Source of the DNA: Chitinispirillales bacterium
GTDB taxonomy: Bacteria; Fibrobacterota; Chitinivibrionia; Chitinivibrionales; Chitinivibrionaceae
Direction of reading: 5' to 3'
Assembly (NCBI GenBank): GCA_031254455.1
Contig: JAIRUI010000129.1
Location: forward strand, 1 to 45,277
Length of the DNA stretch: 45,277 nt
The notes under the pieces are model-generated. The model saw nothing but the letters and a program-made list of their open reading frames with translations. It was not told the origin of the DNA and did not search any database. Positions 1-8,431 of the stretch are shown piece after piece (within the stretch, counting starts at the first letter, position 1; the number at the start of each line of letters is the position of its first letter). The translations under genes were made by a program, and so were the position numbers.

Positions 1-2
1 TA

Positions 3-184
3 CCTAAAAAACAAACGAAAAAGAACCCTTTAACGTCTGCGGAAAAAGAACATAAAACGAACACGCTATCGGTTTTATCAAAAGATTTAAGATTATATCT
101 GAAAAATACAGAAACAGAATAAAAAGATTTAAACTAAGGTTTAATTTAATAGCGGGGATATGCAATTATGAAAATAACTATTGA
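3..184 (+). pseudogene. Eroded 3' end of an IS5-like (DDE_Tnp_4) transposase
   Basis: Two short coding stretches in different frames resemble the C-terminus of DDE_Tnp_4/IS5-type transposases. The first (3-122) reads a basic segment with PLTSAEKEH and ends at TAA. The second (134-184) reads LRFNLIAGICNYENNY then TGA, close to the usual RFNLIAGIYNYE ending of that family. The frame change and the stop between them mean it cannot be functional, and the 5' part lies outside the window. Bases 185-271 hold nothing I recognise. Family assignment is from memory of the motif. Confidence 0.5.
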
Positions 185-271
185 TTTCGCAAGAGGTCTA
201 TAGTTATGATAAATATGAGGGAAAGTTTGAAAGAGTAAAAAATAAGAACAAAAAAACAGATATCGTAAATT

Positions 272-886
272 TCACTTTACCCATTTTGAGAATAATTCCC
301 AGAAATCCCATCTGTCGTTGGGTTTAAGAACGCTTGTAGCGATAATCGGGGTTTCATCGGAAATTTGGTAAATTTGTTTTATTGATTTTAAGTTTTTTGT
401 TCTCTCGTTTTTTGTCAATTTATCGCTTTTTGTTAGGACGACAAATATAGGAATTTGTAAATCAGATAAAAAAAACGCCGCTTCTTTATCGGCGTCCGTC
501 CCGCTTTCTCGTCTATAATCTAAAAGCCAAATTACGCCCGATAAATTTTCACGTTTTTTGCAGTAATTTTTTATGATTTCGGACAAACACGCTTGTTTAG
601 TTTTGGAGACTTTTGCATAACCGTACCCCGGTAAATCCACAAAACACAGACTTTCGTTTAGTGAAAAAAAATTCATAAGCCGCGTTTTTCCGGGAGTTTG
701 TGAAACCTTTGCAAGCGTTTTTTCGCCGAGAATCAAATTAATAAAAGACGATTTTCCAACATTTGAGCGCCCAAAAAGCGCAAATTCCGAAGCGTCGTTT
801 TGCGGACATTGCGATAAAAATTCAGCGGATTTCACAAATTTAACGTCAGCGTTTTCAAAATAATCCGATAACTTTTTTTCACTCAT
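272..886 (-). CDS. engB: Ribosome-biogenesis GTPase EngB/YihA (YsxC)
   Basis: A 204-residue TrmE-Era-EngA-EngB class P-loop GTPase of the family needed for late 50S ribosomal subunit assembly in the cytoplasm. All GTPase boxes are visible: G1 GRSNVGKSS at residues 39-47, G2/switch I with TPGKT at 64-68, G3 DLPGYG at 84-89, G4 TKSD at 152-155 and a G5-like ATSV near 183. Length is normal for the family. The start codon overlaps the dnaA stop by four bases (ATGA), so it is very likely translated from the same message as dnaA. Confidence 0.95.
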   Translation of the reverse strand: MSEKKLSDYFENADVKFVKSAEFLSQCPQNDASEFALFGRSNVGKSSFINLILGEKTLAKVSQTPGKTRLMNFFSLNESLCFVDLPGYGYAKVSKTKQACLSEIIKNYCKKRENLSGVIWLLDYRRESGTDADKEAAFFLSDLQIPIFVVLTKSDKLTKNERTKNLKSIKQIYQISDETPIIATSVLKPNDRWDFWELFSKWVK

Positions 887-2292
887 TTCTGCCTTGTAAT
901 TATAGCGGTAATTGAATTTATATCGCTTTCAAGTTTTTTGTTTGTTTTCAGATTTTCAGTGATGTTTTTACATGTAATACATACGGTTGAATGGTCGCGT
1001 CCCAAAATATTTCCTATAGCCTGTTCAGAATTTTCGGTGATTGTCCGCACTAAATACATCGCTATTGAGCGCGGATAAGAAATTTCTTTTTTTCGTGACG
1101 AAGAACGAATTTCCTGCGCCGTGATTCCGAAATATTCGCAAACTCGGTCGATAATAATATCGGCCGTAATTCTTCGTGAATCTTTTATATAATTACTCAA
1201 AATCACTTTTACCGAGTTTATATCCAAATCCGCATTACAAAATACCGAAGCGGCGATAAGGCGATTGTATAATCCTTCCAATTCACGGACGCTTGTTGTA
1301 GAAATTTCTGCGAGATAAGACAAAACATCGTCGGATAGCGCTATTTCACCGTGTAATTTTTTACTTATAATTTTAACCTTTTCGCTTTTGGTCGGAACAA
1401 GAATTTCGGCCGTAACACAGTTGTTCAAGCGCATTTTCAGCGACTCATAAATACCTGAGATACCGCTTGGCGGACAATCCGATGTTATTACGATCTGGCG
1501 GCTGTTATCGTATAAATAGTTCAGAATATCAAAAAACGCCTTTTGCGACCCGTCTCCTCTAAACAGATGTACATCGTCTATCAGAAGTAAATCTACGTCG
1601 TTGAAAGATTGGTAAAATTCTGTTAAACCACCTTTTTCTTTTGTAGCGTTTACGTATTGTGAAACGAAATCTAACGCACTAAAATAAAATATTTTTTTTG
1701 CGGTTTTTTCTTGAGAAGCGTAATGACCTATCGCCTGCAGTAAGTGAGTTTTTCCCAAACCGCTTTTCCCATATATCGCTAAAATTCTGTAAGACGATTC
1801 TTTACCGGGCATTTCGGCGACAGTCAAAGACAAATCGAACGCTTTTTTGTTCGTATTGCACACAACGAACGAATCAAATACATAATTTTTGTAAAAAGCG
1901 CCTTTTATAATCGACTCTTCCGGTATAGGTGCAATATATGTTTGATAAATATTTTCTTTTGTCGCTTTTTCTAACTGCTCCCGTTCGATTTTCGCTTCTT
2001 CTTCAATAACGACTTCAAAGGAAATCTTTGTTATTTCGGGATATTTTTTTCGCAGGATTTCAATTATCGTCGGCGCGTCTTTTTCTATAAATTCGCCGTG
2101 AAATTCGCTTGGAACAGACAAAACCGCTTCATTCCCGCTGATTCTTAAAAGATTTGTACGTCCGATCGTCGCAGAAAACCAATCTTTATTTTCCACGTCT
2201 TTTATAGCGGATGAAAGTGTCTCAGTCCATATACGAGATAAAAAACTTTCTTCGTTTTCAAAAAAATTCAATATTGTAGCCGTCGAAGCCAT
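883..2292 (-). CDS. dnaA: Chromosomal replication initiator DnaA
   Basis: AAA+ initiator that binds DnaA boxes and opens the origin. Counting from the ATG at 2292 it has 469 residues: N-terminal helicase-loading domain, variable linker, AAA+ core with Walker A GKSGLGKT (about 175-182) and Walker B LLIDDVH (about 236-242), and a C-terminal helix-turn-helix domain with the signature RDHSTV near 432, where RDHTTV is commoner. A TTG at 2334 would add 14 residues; I prefer the ATG because a GGAAAGGG-like Shine-Dalgarno lies just before it. The gene is followed directly by engB. No clear cluster of DnaA boxes is visible in the 280 bases upstream. Confidence 0.95.
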   Translation of the reverse strand: MASTATILNFFENEESFLSRIWTETLSSAIKDVENKDWFSATIGRTNLLRISGNEAVLSVPSEFHGEFIEKDAPTIIEILRKKYPEITKISFEVVIEEEAKIEREQLEKATKENIYQTYIAPIPEESIIKGAFYKNYVFDSFVVCNTNKKAFDLSLTVAEMPGKESSYRILAIYGKSGLGKTHLLQAIGHYASQEKTAKKIFYFSALDFVSQYVNATKEKGGLTEFYQSFNDVDLLLIDDVHLFRGDGSQKAFFDILNYLYDNSRQIVITSDCPPSGISGIYESLKMRLNNCVTAEILVPTKSEKVKIISKKLHGEIALSDDVLSYLAEISTTSVRELEGLYNRLIAASVFCNADLDINSVKVILSNYIKDSRRITADIIIDRVCEYFGITAQEIRSSSRKKEISYPRSIAMYLVRTITENSEQAIGNILGRDHSTVCITCKNITENLKTNKKLESDINSITAIITRQK

Positions 2293-2574
2293 TCGGACTG
2301 CCCTTTCCGATGTCGTAAATTTGCCGTAGAACAATAAAATAAAAATACGTTTACAAAATAATTAAATTGACGGGATAAAAGAGAAAAAATTTTGTTATTA
2401 TTTAAAATTCAGCAATTACTTTTTATCATTGTGTATATATTTATGATTTTGGATAACAGAAAAACATTTTCACTTTTTTTAGTTTGATTAAATCGGGCTT
2501 TTGGTCAAACAATGTATATAATTCCCTTGCTAAAACTTAACGAAATATACTATTTTTAAACAAAAAAGGGAGGA

Positions 2575-3177
2575 ATGATTTTGAAAAAAGAAAAAAAGCG
2601 TAATGCCGTAATAATCGCAATAATTATAATTATATTATTATTGCTTGTTTTGGTGAAATTATACTTTGAATTTAGGACGGAAAGAGCGAATTTTGAAACG
2701 ATTAAAAAAGAAAACGTTGAGCGTATTGAAAAATTGAATATGCGTTCGCTGATCGATTCTTTGTGTAATTTGTATTCGGACGCCTGCAGTGAGTTTGAAA
2801 AATTCGCCAACATCGGTTCTCTTATGATTTATGCGGATTCTTTGCACAACAGACAAGAATTTATTTCTTTGATTGATTCTTTATGTCAAATTGATAGTGT
2901 AAATTGTGAAAAATATAAACGATTTTCAAACTTTAATGAATTAAAAAGTTTTATGATGCAAAATGATCCCTCTAAAGAAAATGTCATTGACGATCCTGTT
3001 GAAAGAGAGAATCTGGAAAAACGACGTAAAAAAGAATCTATCGACAGCATAAGCGGAATCGCATTAAAAAAAAAATTCTTGACACGCTTGAAAACAATGG
3101 TTTTACAGACCGGCGCGAAAAAGAATTTGCAGACAATGCGAGCGGCGAAAAACTATATGTCGATTCTCTTAACATAA
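2575..3177 (+). CDS. N-terminal part of a frameshifted membrane-anchored SUMF1-type protein
   Basis: As read, this frame gives 200 residues. It opens with a basic stretch and one strong membrane helix (about residues 11-27), so the rest is probably outside the cytoplasm. Residues 56-130 hold two copies of a Cys-containing repeat (LIDSLC...C...F.N). The last 35 or so residues, after the A10 run at 3066-3075, are out-of-frame sequence: the minus-one frame there continues into CHB_HEX and SUMF1 domains. Gaining one A would fuse both parts into one protein of about 464 residues. The ATG at 2575 is very close to the AAGGGAGG site; the TTG at 2581 has better spacing and could be the real start. Confidence 0.7.
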   Translation: MILKKEKKRNAVIIAIIIIILLLLVLVKLYFEFRTERANFETIKKENVERIEKLNMRSLIDSLCNLYSDACSEFEKFANIGSLMIYADSLHNRQEFISLIDSLCQIDSVNCEKYKRFSNFNELKSFMMQNDPSKENVIDDPVERENLEKRRKKESIDSISGIALKKKFLTRLKTMVLQTGAKKNLQTMRAAKNYMSILLT

Positions 3178-3968
3178 CAAAAGAAAGAATTTGTAAAGAT
3201 ACGATAGCGCCCTGGGTTTATCCCGAACCGACGGGCGGAGTCTATTTTGAGCCGATAAAAATTTCGTTTGTTGTTTCAAAACAATGCAGTATTTTTTATA
3301 AACGTTCAAAAGACGCCGAATATAAACTCTACGCCGACGAAATGATTTATTTTTCTCAAAACGGCGATTTGTATTATTATGCGATAGACAGTTGCGGAAA
3401 TTTATTTGAAGAACAAAAAAAAGTTTATGACTTTAGACAAAAACAAACGGAAAACGTTTGTTCGGAGGCAATGGTTCTAATAGAATCTTCGCGCGGGAAT
3501 TTTTGCATAGATCAATATGCTTGGGAAAATAAAAAAGGAGTGCGGCCGCGTAACAATATTTCTTGGCAAGACGCCCGCGATTCGTGTCTGTCGCTTGGAA
3601 AGCGGCTTTGCTCTTCGGAAGAATGGACCGTCGCATGTAAAGGTCCATATAACTGGAAATATCCGTACGGCGAAAAATATATACGTCAAGCATGCGTAAC
3701 TCAAGACTCGACTTACCAAAAAAACGGTTCGGCGGGTGAATGCCGCGGCTGGTATGCGATTTATGATATGGTCGGGAATTTATCGGAATGGACAAACACC
3801 CGTTCTAAAGAGAACAATCGGTTTTTTATCGTTAAAGGCGGTTTTTACAACAGCGGGAATGTCGCTGACTGCGACATGTCTCGATATAGTTACTATCCGC
3901 AAAACCGGCACAATCAAGTCGGTTTCCGTTGTTGCAAAGATGTGGAAGATGTGACGCTGCAACAGTAA
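3063..3968 (+). CDS. C-terminal part of the frameshifted protein: CHB_HEX-like plus SUMF1/FGE domain
   Basis: This frame is open from just before the A10 run to the stop at 3966-3968. The first in-frame ATG is at 3342, which would cut through a domain, so it is better read as the continuation of the preceding ORF. The 3210-3410 part resembles the Fn3-like chitobiase/hexosaminidase C-terminal domain (PEPTGGVYFEP..., IFYK...). The 3450-3940 part is a formylglycine-generating-enzyme-like (SUMF1) domain with YDMVGNLSEW, VKGGFY and GFRCC motifs. Such domains are common on surface proteins of FCB-group bacteria; formylglycine activity is not implied. Low-confidence link to any pathway. Confidence 0.75.
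   Translation: MKKKILDTLENNGFTDRREKEFADNASGEKLYVDSLNITKERICKDTIAPWVYPEPTGGVYFEPIKISFVVSKQCSIFYKRSKDAEYKLYADEMIYFSQNGDLYYYAIDSCGNLFEEQKKVYDFRQKQTENVCSEAMVLIESSRGNFCIDQYAWENKKGVRPRNNISWQDARDSCLSLGKRLCSSEEWTVACKGPYNWKYPYGEKYIRQACVTQDSTYQKNGSAGECRGWYAIYDMVGNLSEWTNTRSKENNRFFIVKGGFYNSGNVADCDMSRYSYYPQNRHNQVGFRCCKDVEDVTLQQ
3066..3075. repeat. A10 homopolymer at the frameshift point
   Basis: Ten consecutive A residues sit exactly where the coding frame moves by one between the N-terminal and SUMF1 parts. Runs of this length favour replication or RNA-polymerase slippage, and are also a classic place for sequencing errors. Confidence 0.8.
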
Positions 3969-3979
3969 AACAGAACAGA

Positions 3980-4010
3980 TTGTTAAGCAGCCGAGAAAAA
4001 TTTATATAAT
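3980..4010 (+). promoter_or_regulatory. Possible promoter for the lpxK operon
   Basis: TTGTTA at 3980-3985 and TATAAT at 4005-4010 are 19 bases apart, slightly long for sigma-70. The TTG start of lpxK follows 29 bases later with an ACAAGGA site. Sequence match only. Confidence 0.3.
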
Positions 4011-4039
4011 TCCGTAAAACATAAAACAAGGAACATGTT

Positions 4040-4990
4040 TTGAGAATATTGTCGCTGATTTATTTAATCTTTATAGAAATAAGAAATTTATATTACGAAC
4101 TTCTACCGCCGAAAAATCTTGATTTTCCCGTAATAAGCGTTGGCGGAATACGAGCGGGCGGAAGCGGAAAAACGCCGCTTGCGGACTGGGTTATAGGCAG
4201 AATTGAAGAGATCGGGAAAACCCCTGTCCTTTTTTCAAGAGGTTACGGACGAAAATCGTCGCAAACGGAAATCATTGCGCCGGACGACGAATGTTCTTGG
4301 GAGCAAGTCGGAGACGAGCCGTTGCTTCTGAAAAGGCATCATCCGAATCTTTGGCTTGTAATTGACGGCAAGCGAAAACGCGGTGAAAAAAAATTGCGAA
4401 GTTTTAATCTGAAAAACATTGTCGGCGTTATGGACGACGGGTTTCAGCACAGGAAATTTCCGCGAAATTTAGACATTGTTATAATCTCTGACGACGATTT
4501 GAAAGACAAAATGTTACCGTCGGGACGTTTGCGTGAACCCCAGAAGTCGCTAAATCGCGCAGATGTTATAGTTGCGCCGGAAAAACTTGACGGCAAAAAA
4601 AACGTAAAAGCCGAGTTTTGCGTTTATAAATTTGTAAATGCCGTTTCAGGAGAAAAAGAAGTAATTTTTGACTCCGAAATATTGTGCTTTTGCGGAATCG
4701 CCCGCCCTGAAAGGTTTTTGAACAGTGTGAATAATTTAACGAAAAAATCGAATGATTTTATATTTTTTGCCGATCATCATAAATATTCAGAAGACGATTA
4801 TAAAATGTTAAATGCCGCTTCCCAAGCGGTATTTATAACGACAGAAAAAGATTTTGTTAGGTTAGACACAAAAAAAATGGAAAAAGCGGATAAATTGTGG
4901 TATCTTTCTTATGGAGTAGAGGTTAATGGCTATGATTGTGAATTTTTAAAAAATAAAATATTTGAAGTTTGTGGAGAGGAAAATGAGTAA
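4040..4990 (+). CDS. lpxK: Tetraacyldisaccharide 4'-kinase LpxK
   Basis: Phosphorylates the 4' position of the lipid A disaccharide, the sixth step of the Raetz pathway, at the inner face of the inner membrane. The 316-residue product has an N-terminal membrane-associated helix, a P-loop GGIRAGGSGKTP at 35-46, the VGDEP motif at 90-94 and the MDDGFQH motif at 131-137. Length is normal. The start is a TTG preceded by ACAAGGA at seven bases; no better ATG exists. Its presence shows the organism makes lipid A and has an outer membrane. It overlaps the next gene by eight bases. Confidence 0.93.
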   Translation: MRILSLIYLIFIEIRNLYYELLPPKNLDFPVISVGGIRAGGSGKTPLADWVIGRIEEIGKTPVLFSRGYGRKSSQTEIIAPDDECSWEQVGDEPLLLKRHHPNLWLVIDGKRKRGEKKLRSFNLKNIVGVMDDGFQHRKFPRNLDIVIISDDDLKDKMLPSGRLREPQKSLNRADVIVAPEKLDGKKNVKAEFCVYKFVNAVSGEKEVIFDSEILCFCGIARPERFLNSVNNLTKKSNDFIFFADHHKYSEDDYKMLNAASQAVFITTEKDFVRLDTKKMEKADKLWYLSYGVEVNGYDCEFLKNKIFEVCGEENE

Positions 4991-5387
4991 AGCGTTTATC
5001 AAAGTTGTAGTTGTAATGGTTTTTGCGGTAATTTTTGCTTTCGGTCAAAGTGAAAAAAAACGTTATGCGGCAATAAAACAGGCTGGCGGAGTTGTTGTTC
5101 GAGCCGACGTTGAGCCTGGAGCAAACATGGTAATGATGGCTCGCGAAGGACAAAAATTTGAAGTTTTGGGTGAGCCGGGTAAATTGTGGCTTAAGATAAA
5201 GACCGAAAACGGAGATGGGTACATTCCGATTTCAAGCTGCGATATAAAGGACGGTTTGAAATCAAATTATGCAGGAAGCATAATTCTTCTTATAGTTTTG
5301 CTTGGTGCGATTGGCGGCGGTGCGTATTATTATGTATTTTACTTCAAAAAAGGTATTATCCGCAAAGAAGACAGCAATATTTTGTAG
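4983..5387 (+). CDS. Exported SH3-like protein with C-terminal membrane helix
   Basis: I take the ATG at 4983, behind GGAGAGGAAA, giving 134 residues; an upstream in-frame TTG at 4962 is less likely. The first 22 residues form a signal sequence (KVVVVMVFAVIFAFG). The middle matches the bacterial SH3 pattern (VVVRADVEPGANMV, ...LGEPGKLWLKIKT..GDGYIP). A hydrophobic helix lies at about 101-120, followed by a short basic tail. It is probably periplasmic and anchored at the C-terminus. Such domains often bind peptidoglycan or partner proteins; the actual role here is unknown. Its stop directly abuts the ruvX start. Confidence 0.7.
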   Translation: MSKAFIKVVVVMVFAVIFAFGQSEKKRYAAIKQAGGVVVRADVEPGANMVMMAREGQKFEVLGEPGKLWLKIKTENGDGYIPISSCDIKDGLKSNYAGSIILLIVLLGAIGGGAYYYVFYFKKGIIRKEDSNIL

Positions 5388-5837
5388 ATGAAATTTCTTT
5401 GCATTGATTACGGTAAACGCAGGGTTGGGATTGCTCTCAGCGATCCGTCCGCTGTGCTTGCAAGAGCGAAAACGACGATTGACAGAAAAACAACCGATAA
5501 TTATTTATCAGAAATAGTTTTATTAATAAAGGAAGAAAACCCCGATGAATTGGTCGTTGGATTGCCGCTTGACGTTGATGATAACGAAACCGAATTTTGT
5601 AAAGAAATCAGGGATTTTTGCAGTAAATTAAAAAGCTCTCTTTTGAAAGAAATCCCGATAAATTTTCAAGACGAAAGTTTTAGTTCCCACAAATCAAATC
5701 TTATTTTACGTAAAACGAGTTCAAGAAAAAAACGCGCGCGAAAAGAAAAAGTAGATAGTGTCGCCGCGTGTATTATTTTGCAGGAATTTCTTGACAATCG
5801 TTCCAATTCGCATAGCCGGTTTATTTTGGAGGACTAA
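5388..5837 (+). CDS. ruvX: RuvX/YqgF family RNase H-fold nuclease
   Basis: 149-residue RNase H-like protein of the YqgF family, linked to pre-16S rRNA 5'-end processing and proposed as a Holliday-junction resolvase. The N-terminal Asp motif IDYGKRRVGIALSD (5-18), the central VVGLP and the C-terminal Asp-containing KVDSVAACIILQ are present. Length is typical. It begins at the base after the stop of the SH3 gene and ends in a TAATG overlap with rsmI, so it belongs to the same operon. Confidence 0.9.
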   Translation: MKFLCIDYGKRRVGIALSDPSAVLARAKTTIDRKTTDNYLSEIVLLIKEENPDELVVGLPLDVDDNETEFCKEIRDFCSKLKSSLLKEIPINFQDESFSSHKSNLILRKTSSRKKRARKEKVDSVAACIILQEFLDNRSNSHSRFILED

Positions 5838-6544
5838 TGTTGTATATCGTTCCTACTCCTATCGGAAATCTTGAAGATATTACCGTGAGAGCAAAAAAAA
5901 TTTTGTGTGAAGTTGATTTAATTATCGCCGAAGATACGCGAAACAGCGGAATTTTATTAAAACGTATCGGCAGTGAAGTAAAAATGAAATCTTATCACGA
6001 CCACAATGAAACCAAAGTCAGTGAAAGTTTTATAGAAATTATGAAAAGCGGTAAATCGGTAGCGCTGATTACGGACGCCGGCACCCCCGGTATTGCAGAT
6101 CCGGCGTTTTATATAGTCCGTGAAGCGATAAAAAACGATATAAAAACCGTTTCGCTTCCGGGGCCTACGGCTTTTACGACAGCGCTTGTTGCAAGCGGGC
6201 TTCCAAGCGAAAGATTTATTTTTGAGAACTTTTTACCGCCCAAATCGGCAAAAAGAATTAAAATTTTTCAAAATTTTATAGGTGAAAAAAGAACGGTAAT
6301 TTTTTATGAATCTCCACATCGAATACTTAAGGTTTTGGATGAAATGGCAGATGTTTTCGGTGAAATCCCCGTTGTTGTCGCAAGAGAACTTACAAAAATT
6401 TTTGAAGAATTTATTCGCGGAACGCCTAAGGAAGTATTGCAATCATTCAAAAATCGCTCTCCAAAAGGAGAGTTTGTCGTACTATTCAATGCCGGAGGGA
6501 TTGCTGCGGACGAATTAGGATTTAACAAAACGGACAAAAAATGA
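5837..6544 (+). CDS. rsmI: 16S rRNA (cytidine-1402 2'-O) methyltransferase RsmI
   Basis: SAM-dependent tetrapyrrole-methylase-fold enzyme that 2'-O-methylates C1402 in the decoding centre of 16S rRNA. Family signatures in order: PTPIGNLEDIT at the N-terminus, AEDTR near 31, YHDHNE near 54, TDAGTPGIADP near 77 and LPGPTA near 103. 235 residues; slightly short because the C-terminal tail is brief. It shares one base with ruvX and overlaps the next gene by ATGA. Confidence 0.93.
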   Translation: MLYIVPTPIGNLEDITVRAKKILCEVDLIIAEDTRNSGILLKRIGSEVKMKSYHDHNETKVSESFIEIMKSGKSVALITDAGTPGIADPAFYIVREAIKNDIKTVSLPGPTAFTTALVASGLPSERFIFENFLPPKSAKRIKIFQNFIGEKRTVIFYESPHRILKVLDEMADVFGEIPVVVARELTKIFEEFIRGTPKEVLQSFKNRSPKGEFVVLFNAGGIAADELGFNKTDKK

Positions 6545-7707
6545 TATTATGGCTTATCGTTGCGATTTTGGCGTTGTTGTTTTCGGCTTTTTTTTCAGCA
6601 TCGGAAACCGCGGTTTTTTCGATTCCTAGAGAGAAGATAAACCTGCTTAAAAACGAAGGGAAAAGCGGCTTAAAAATTTATCAGGTTCTTGTTCAAAGCG
6701 ATTTGTTTTTAGTACTTATACTGCTTGGCAATAATTTTGTAAATATTGTTGCCATTTCAAGTTTGGGAAAGGTTTTTGGAATTTTTTTTAATAACAGTTT
6801 GACGATAATCTTTGTTCTGACGACTGTATTGCTTTTGGTTTTCGGCGAAATAATGCCGAAAACAATTGCCGTAAAAAATTCCATGCTTATTTCAAGAACA
6901 GTTGCCGGAATATATGTTTTGGCGTTAGAAAAATTAGGCGGCTTCCTAAAAAAAATAAACTCGTTAAACCTCAAACTTTTGCGAATGAATTATCGTTATC
7001 TTTTGCAAACCCCCGACCCTTTTGTAACGAATGAGGAATATGCGGTTGCTATCAAAGAAGCGGTAAGCAATAAAAAATTTTCCGAAAGTACGGGCAAAAT
7101 GATAACCGGTTTTATAGATTTGACGGGGCACGGCATTTCAAATATCGCGCGAAATAGAAATTCTTTAAAAGTTCTAAAAAGTACGGATGAAAAAGCATTG
7201 CTTTCAGAAGACGAAATCGGAATTCTTTATATTAACAATGAAGTAAAGAAGGTTTTTTATCGTTCTTTTGACGGCGCGGCTATAGAAATTGAGCCGGCAT
7301 GGTTTCCATGTACGAAAACGGTAGGCGATTTGCATGACTATTTTTTGAAAAACGATACCGTCTGCGTTCTTTTGGTTGACGAATACGGTGGATTTGACGG
7401 CGCCGCCAGCAGATATGACATATATAAATATTGGAAAGTTTACTGCAGTGCAAGTAAAAATGTTTTTGGAGAAATTATTGTGCGCGGAGAAGAATCGGCT
7501 ATAAAGTATCGAGATTGGATTGCGCAAGACATGCTTGAAAAACATTCGGAAATAAAAACTGTTAACGGGGTTTTGTGCGCTGAATTCGGGGGAATTCCGC
7601 AAACCGGTCAAACGTTTAGCGAAAACGGCTTTGTTTATCACATAATAAATGCCGATAAAACTAAAATTAACAAAATAAAAATCCAAAAAACGTATTTTTG
7701 TAAATAG
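6541..7707 (+). CDS. CNNM/DUF21-domain membrane protein (CorC/HlyC-type)
   Basis: 388 residues. The N-terminal half has three to four membrane helices and the DUF21/CNNM signature FSASETAVFSIPREK, typical of Mg/Co-efflux-linked proteins. The middle (about 200-290) lies where CBS domains normally occur but is degenerate, though VLLVDEYGGFDG survives as a CBS-2-like strand. The last 70 residues resemble the CorC_HlyC transporter-associated domain (GVLCAEFGGIPQTGQ). Cation transport is inferred from the family. It overlaps rsmI by four bases. Confidence 0.8.
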   Translation: MILWLIVAILALLFSAFFSASETAVFSIPREKINLLKNEGKSGLKIYQVLVQSDLFLVLILLGNNFVNIVAISSLGKVFGIFFNNSLTIIFVLTTVLLLVFGEIMPKTIAVKNSMLISRTVAGIYVLALEKLGGFLKKINSLNLKLLRMNYRYLLQTPDPFVTNEEYAVAIKEAVSNKKFSESTGKMITGFIDLTGHGISNIARNRNSLKVLKSTDEKALLSEDEIGILYINNEVKKVFYRSFDGAAIEIEPAWFPCTKTVGDLHDYFLKNDTVCVLLVDEYGGFDGAASRYDIYKYWKVYCSASKNVFGEIIVRGEESAIKYRDWIAQDMLEKHSEIKTVNGVLCAEFGGIPQTGQTFSENGFVYHIINADKTKINKIKIQKTYFCK

Positions 7708-7722
7708 ATTTGACAAATTGCG

Positions 7723-8220
7723 GTGACAATAAGTATTTTGACGAGAACTATGGTTATTGATGTTGGAAAAATACCGGAAGGCGAGCGGATTTGGGATTTT
7801 GTTTTATCTCTTGACAGTCGCCTTGTGAAAAATTTTATGTTGAACGAAAATATTCCCGTAACGCTCAAAACGGAAAGACGCCGTTCAAAAATTTCTTGTT
7901 TTGCAAAGTACAAAACAGAAGTTACTTGTGAATGTTCAAGGTGTTTGGAAGAGTTTAAATACGAAATAGAAAACGAAGTTCGTTTTTTTGTAATTCACGA
8001 AAGCGAAACTTGTAATTATGACGATGAGTTTGATTTTTATTATTACAAAAGCGGTAACGAAAAAATTTATTTTGCACATACGATTTATGACGATATTGTT
8101 ACAAAGATTCCAATGAAGCCGTTGTGTAAAGATAACTGCGAAGGGATTACGCGATTTGTTCGAAAAAATGAAAACGAAAAAAACGAGCAATGGAATGTTC
8201 TTAAAAAATTGATAAAATAA
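7723..8220 (+). CDS. yceD: DUF177 family protein (YceD-like)
   Basis: 165-residue DUF177 protein. The Cys pair in VTCECSRCLEEF and the downstream acidic segment are the family signature. The family is linked to 23S rRNA or ribosome maturation, and yceD-rpmF-plsX is a widely conserved order, seen here. The GTG at 7723 lacks an obvious ribosome site; the ATG at 7750 (MVIDVGKIP) is an equally good candidate start. Confidence 0.82.
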   Translation: MTISILTRTMVIDVGKIPEGERIWDFVLSLDSRLVKNFMLNENIPVTLKTERRRSKISCFAKYKTEVTCECSRCLEEFKYEIENEVRFFVIHESETCNYDDEFDFYYYKSGNEKIYFAHTIYDDIVTKIPMKPLCKDNCEGITRFVRKNENEKNEQWNVLKKLIK

Positions 8221-8245
8221 AATTTTACAAAATAGGAGTTAAAAA

Positions 8246-8428
8246 ATGGCAGTTCCAAAGAGAAGAGTTTCAAGTTCACGTAGAGACATGCGTCGTTCCC
8301 ACCATGCACTTAACGCTGTTGCTCCGGGTGTTTGTTCTCATTGTAAGCAGCCGAAGTTATCTCACCGTATTTGTCCGAGTTGCGGATATTACAACGGAAA
8401 AGAAGCGCTTTCTATAAAAGAAGACTAA
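8246..8428 (+). CDS. rpmF: 50S ribosomal protein L32
   Basis: 60-residue zinc-ribbon L32. The N-terminus MAVPKRRVSSSRRDMRRSHH is diagnostic and the CSHC and CPSC pairs form the zinc site. A strong AATAGGAG site precedes it. It lies between yceD and plsX, the usual context. Confidence 0.97.
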   Translation: MAVPKRRVSSSRRDMRRSHHALNAVAPGVCSHCKQPKLSHRICPSCGYYNGKEALSIKED

Positions 8429-8431
8429 AAT

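Noticed and set aside
2293..2574. Replication origin next to dnaA
   Set aside because: Only one fair DnaA-box match (TTATCCAAA on the minus strand near 2452) and AT-rich DNA are visible; there is no cluster of boxes, so an origin cannot be supported.
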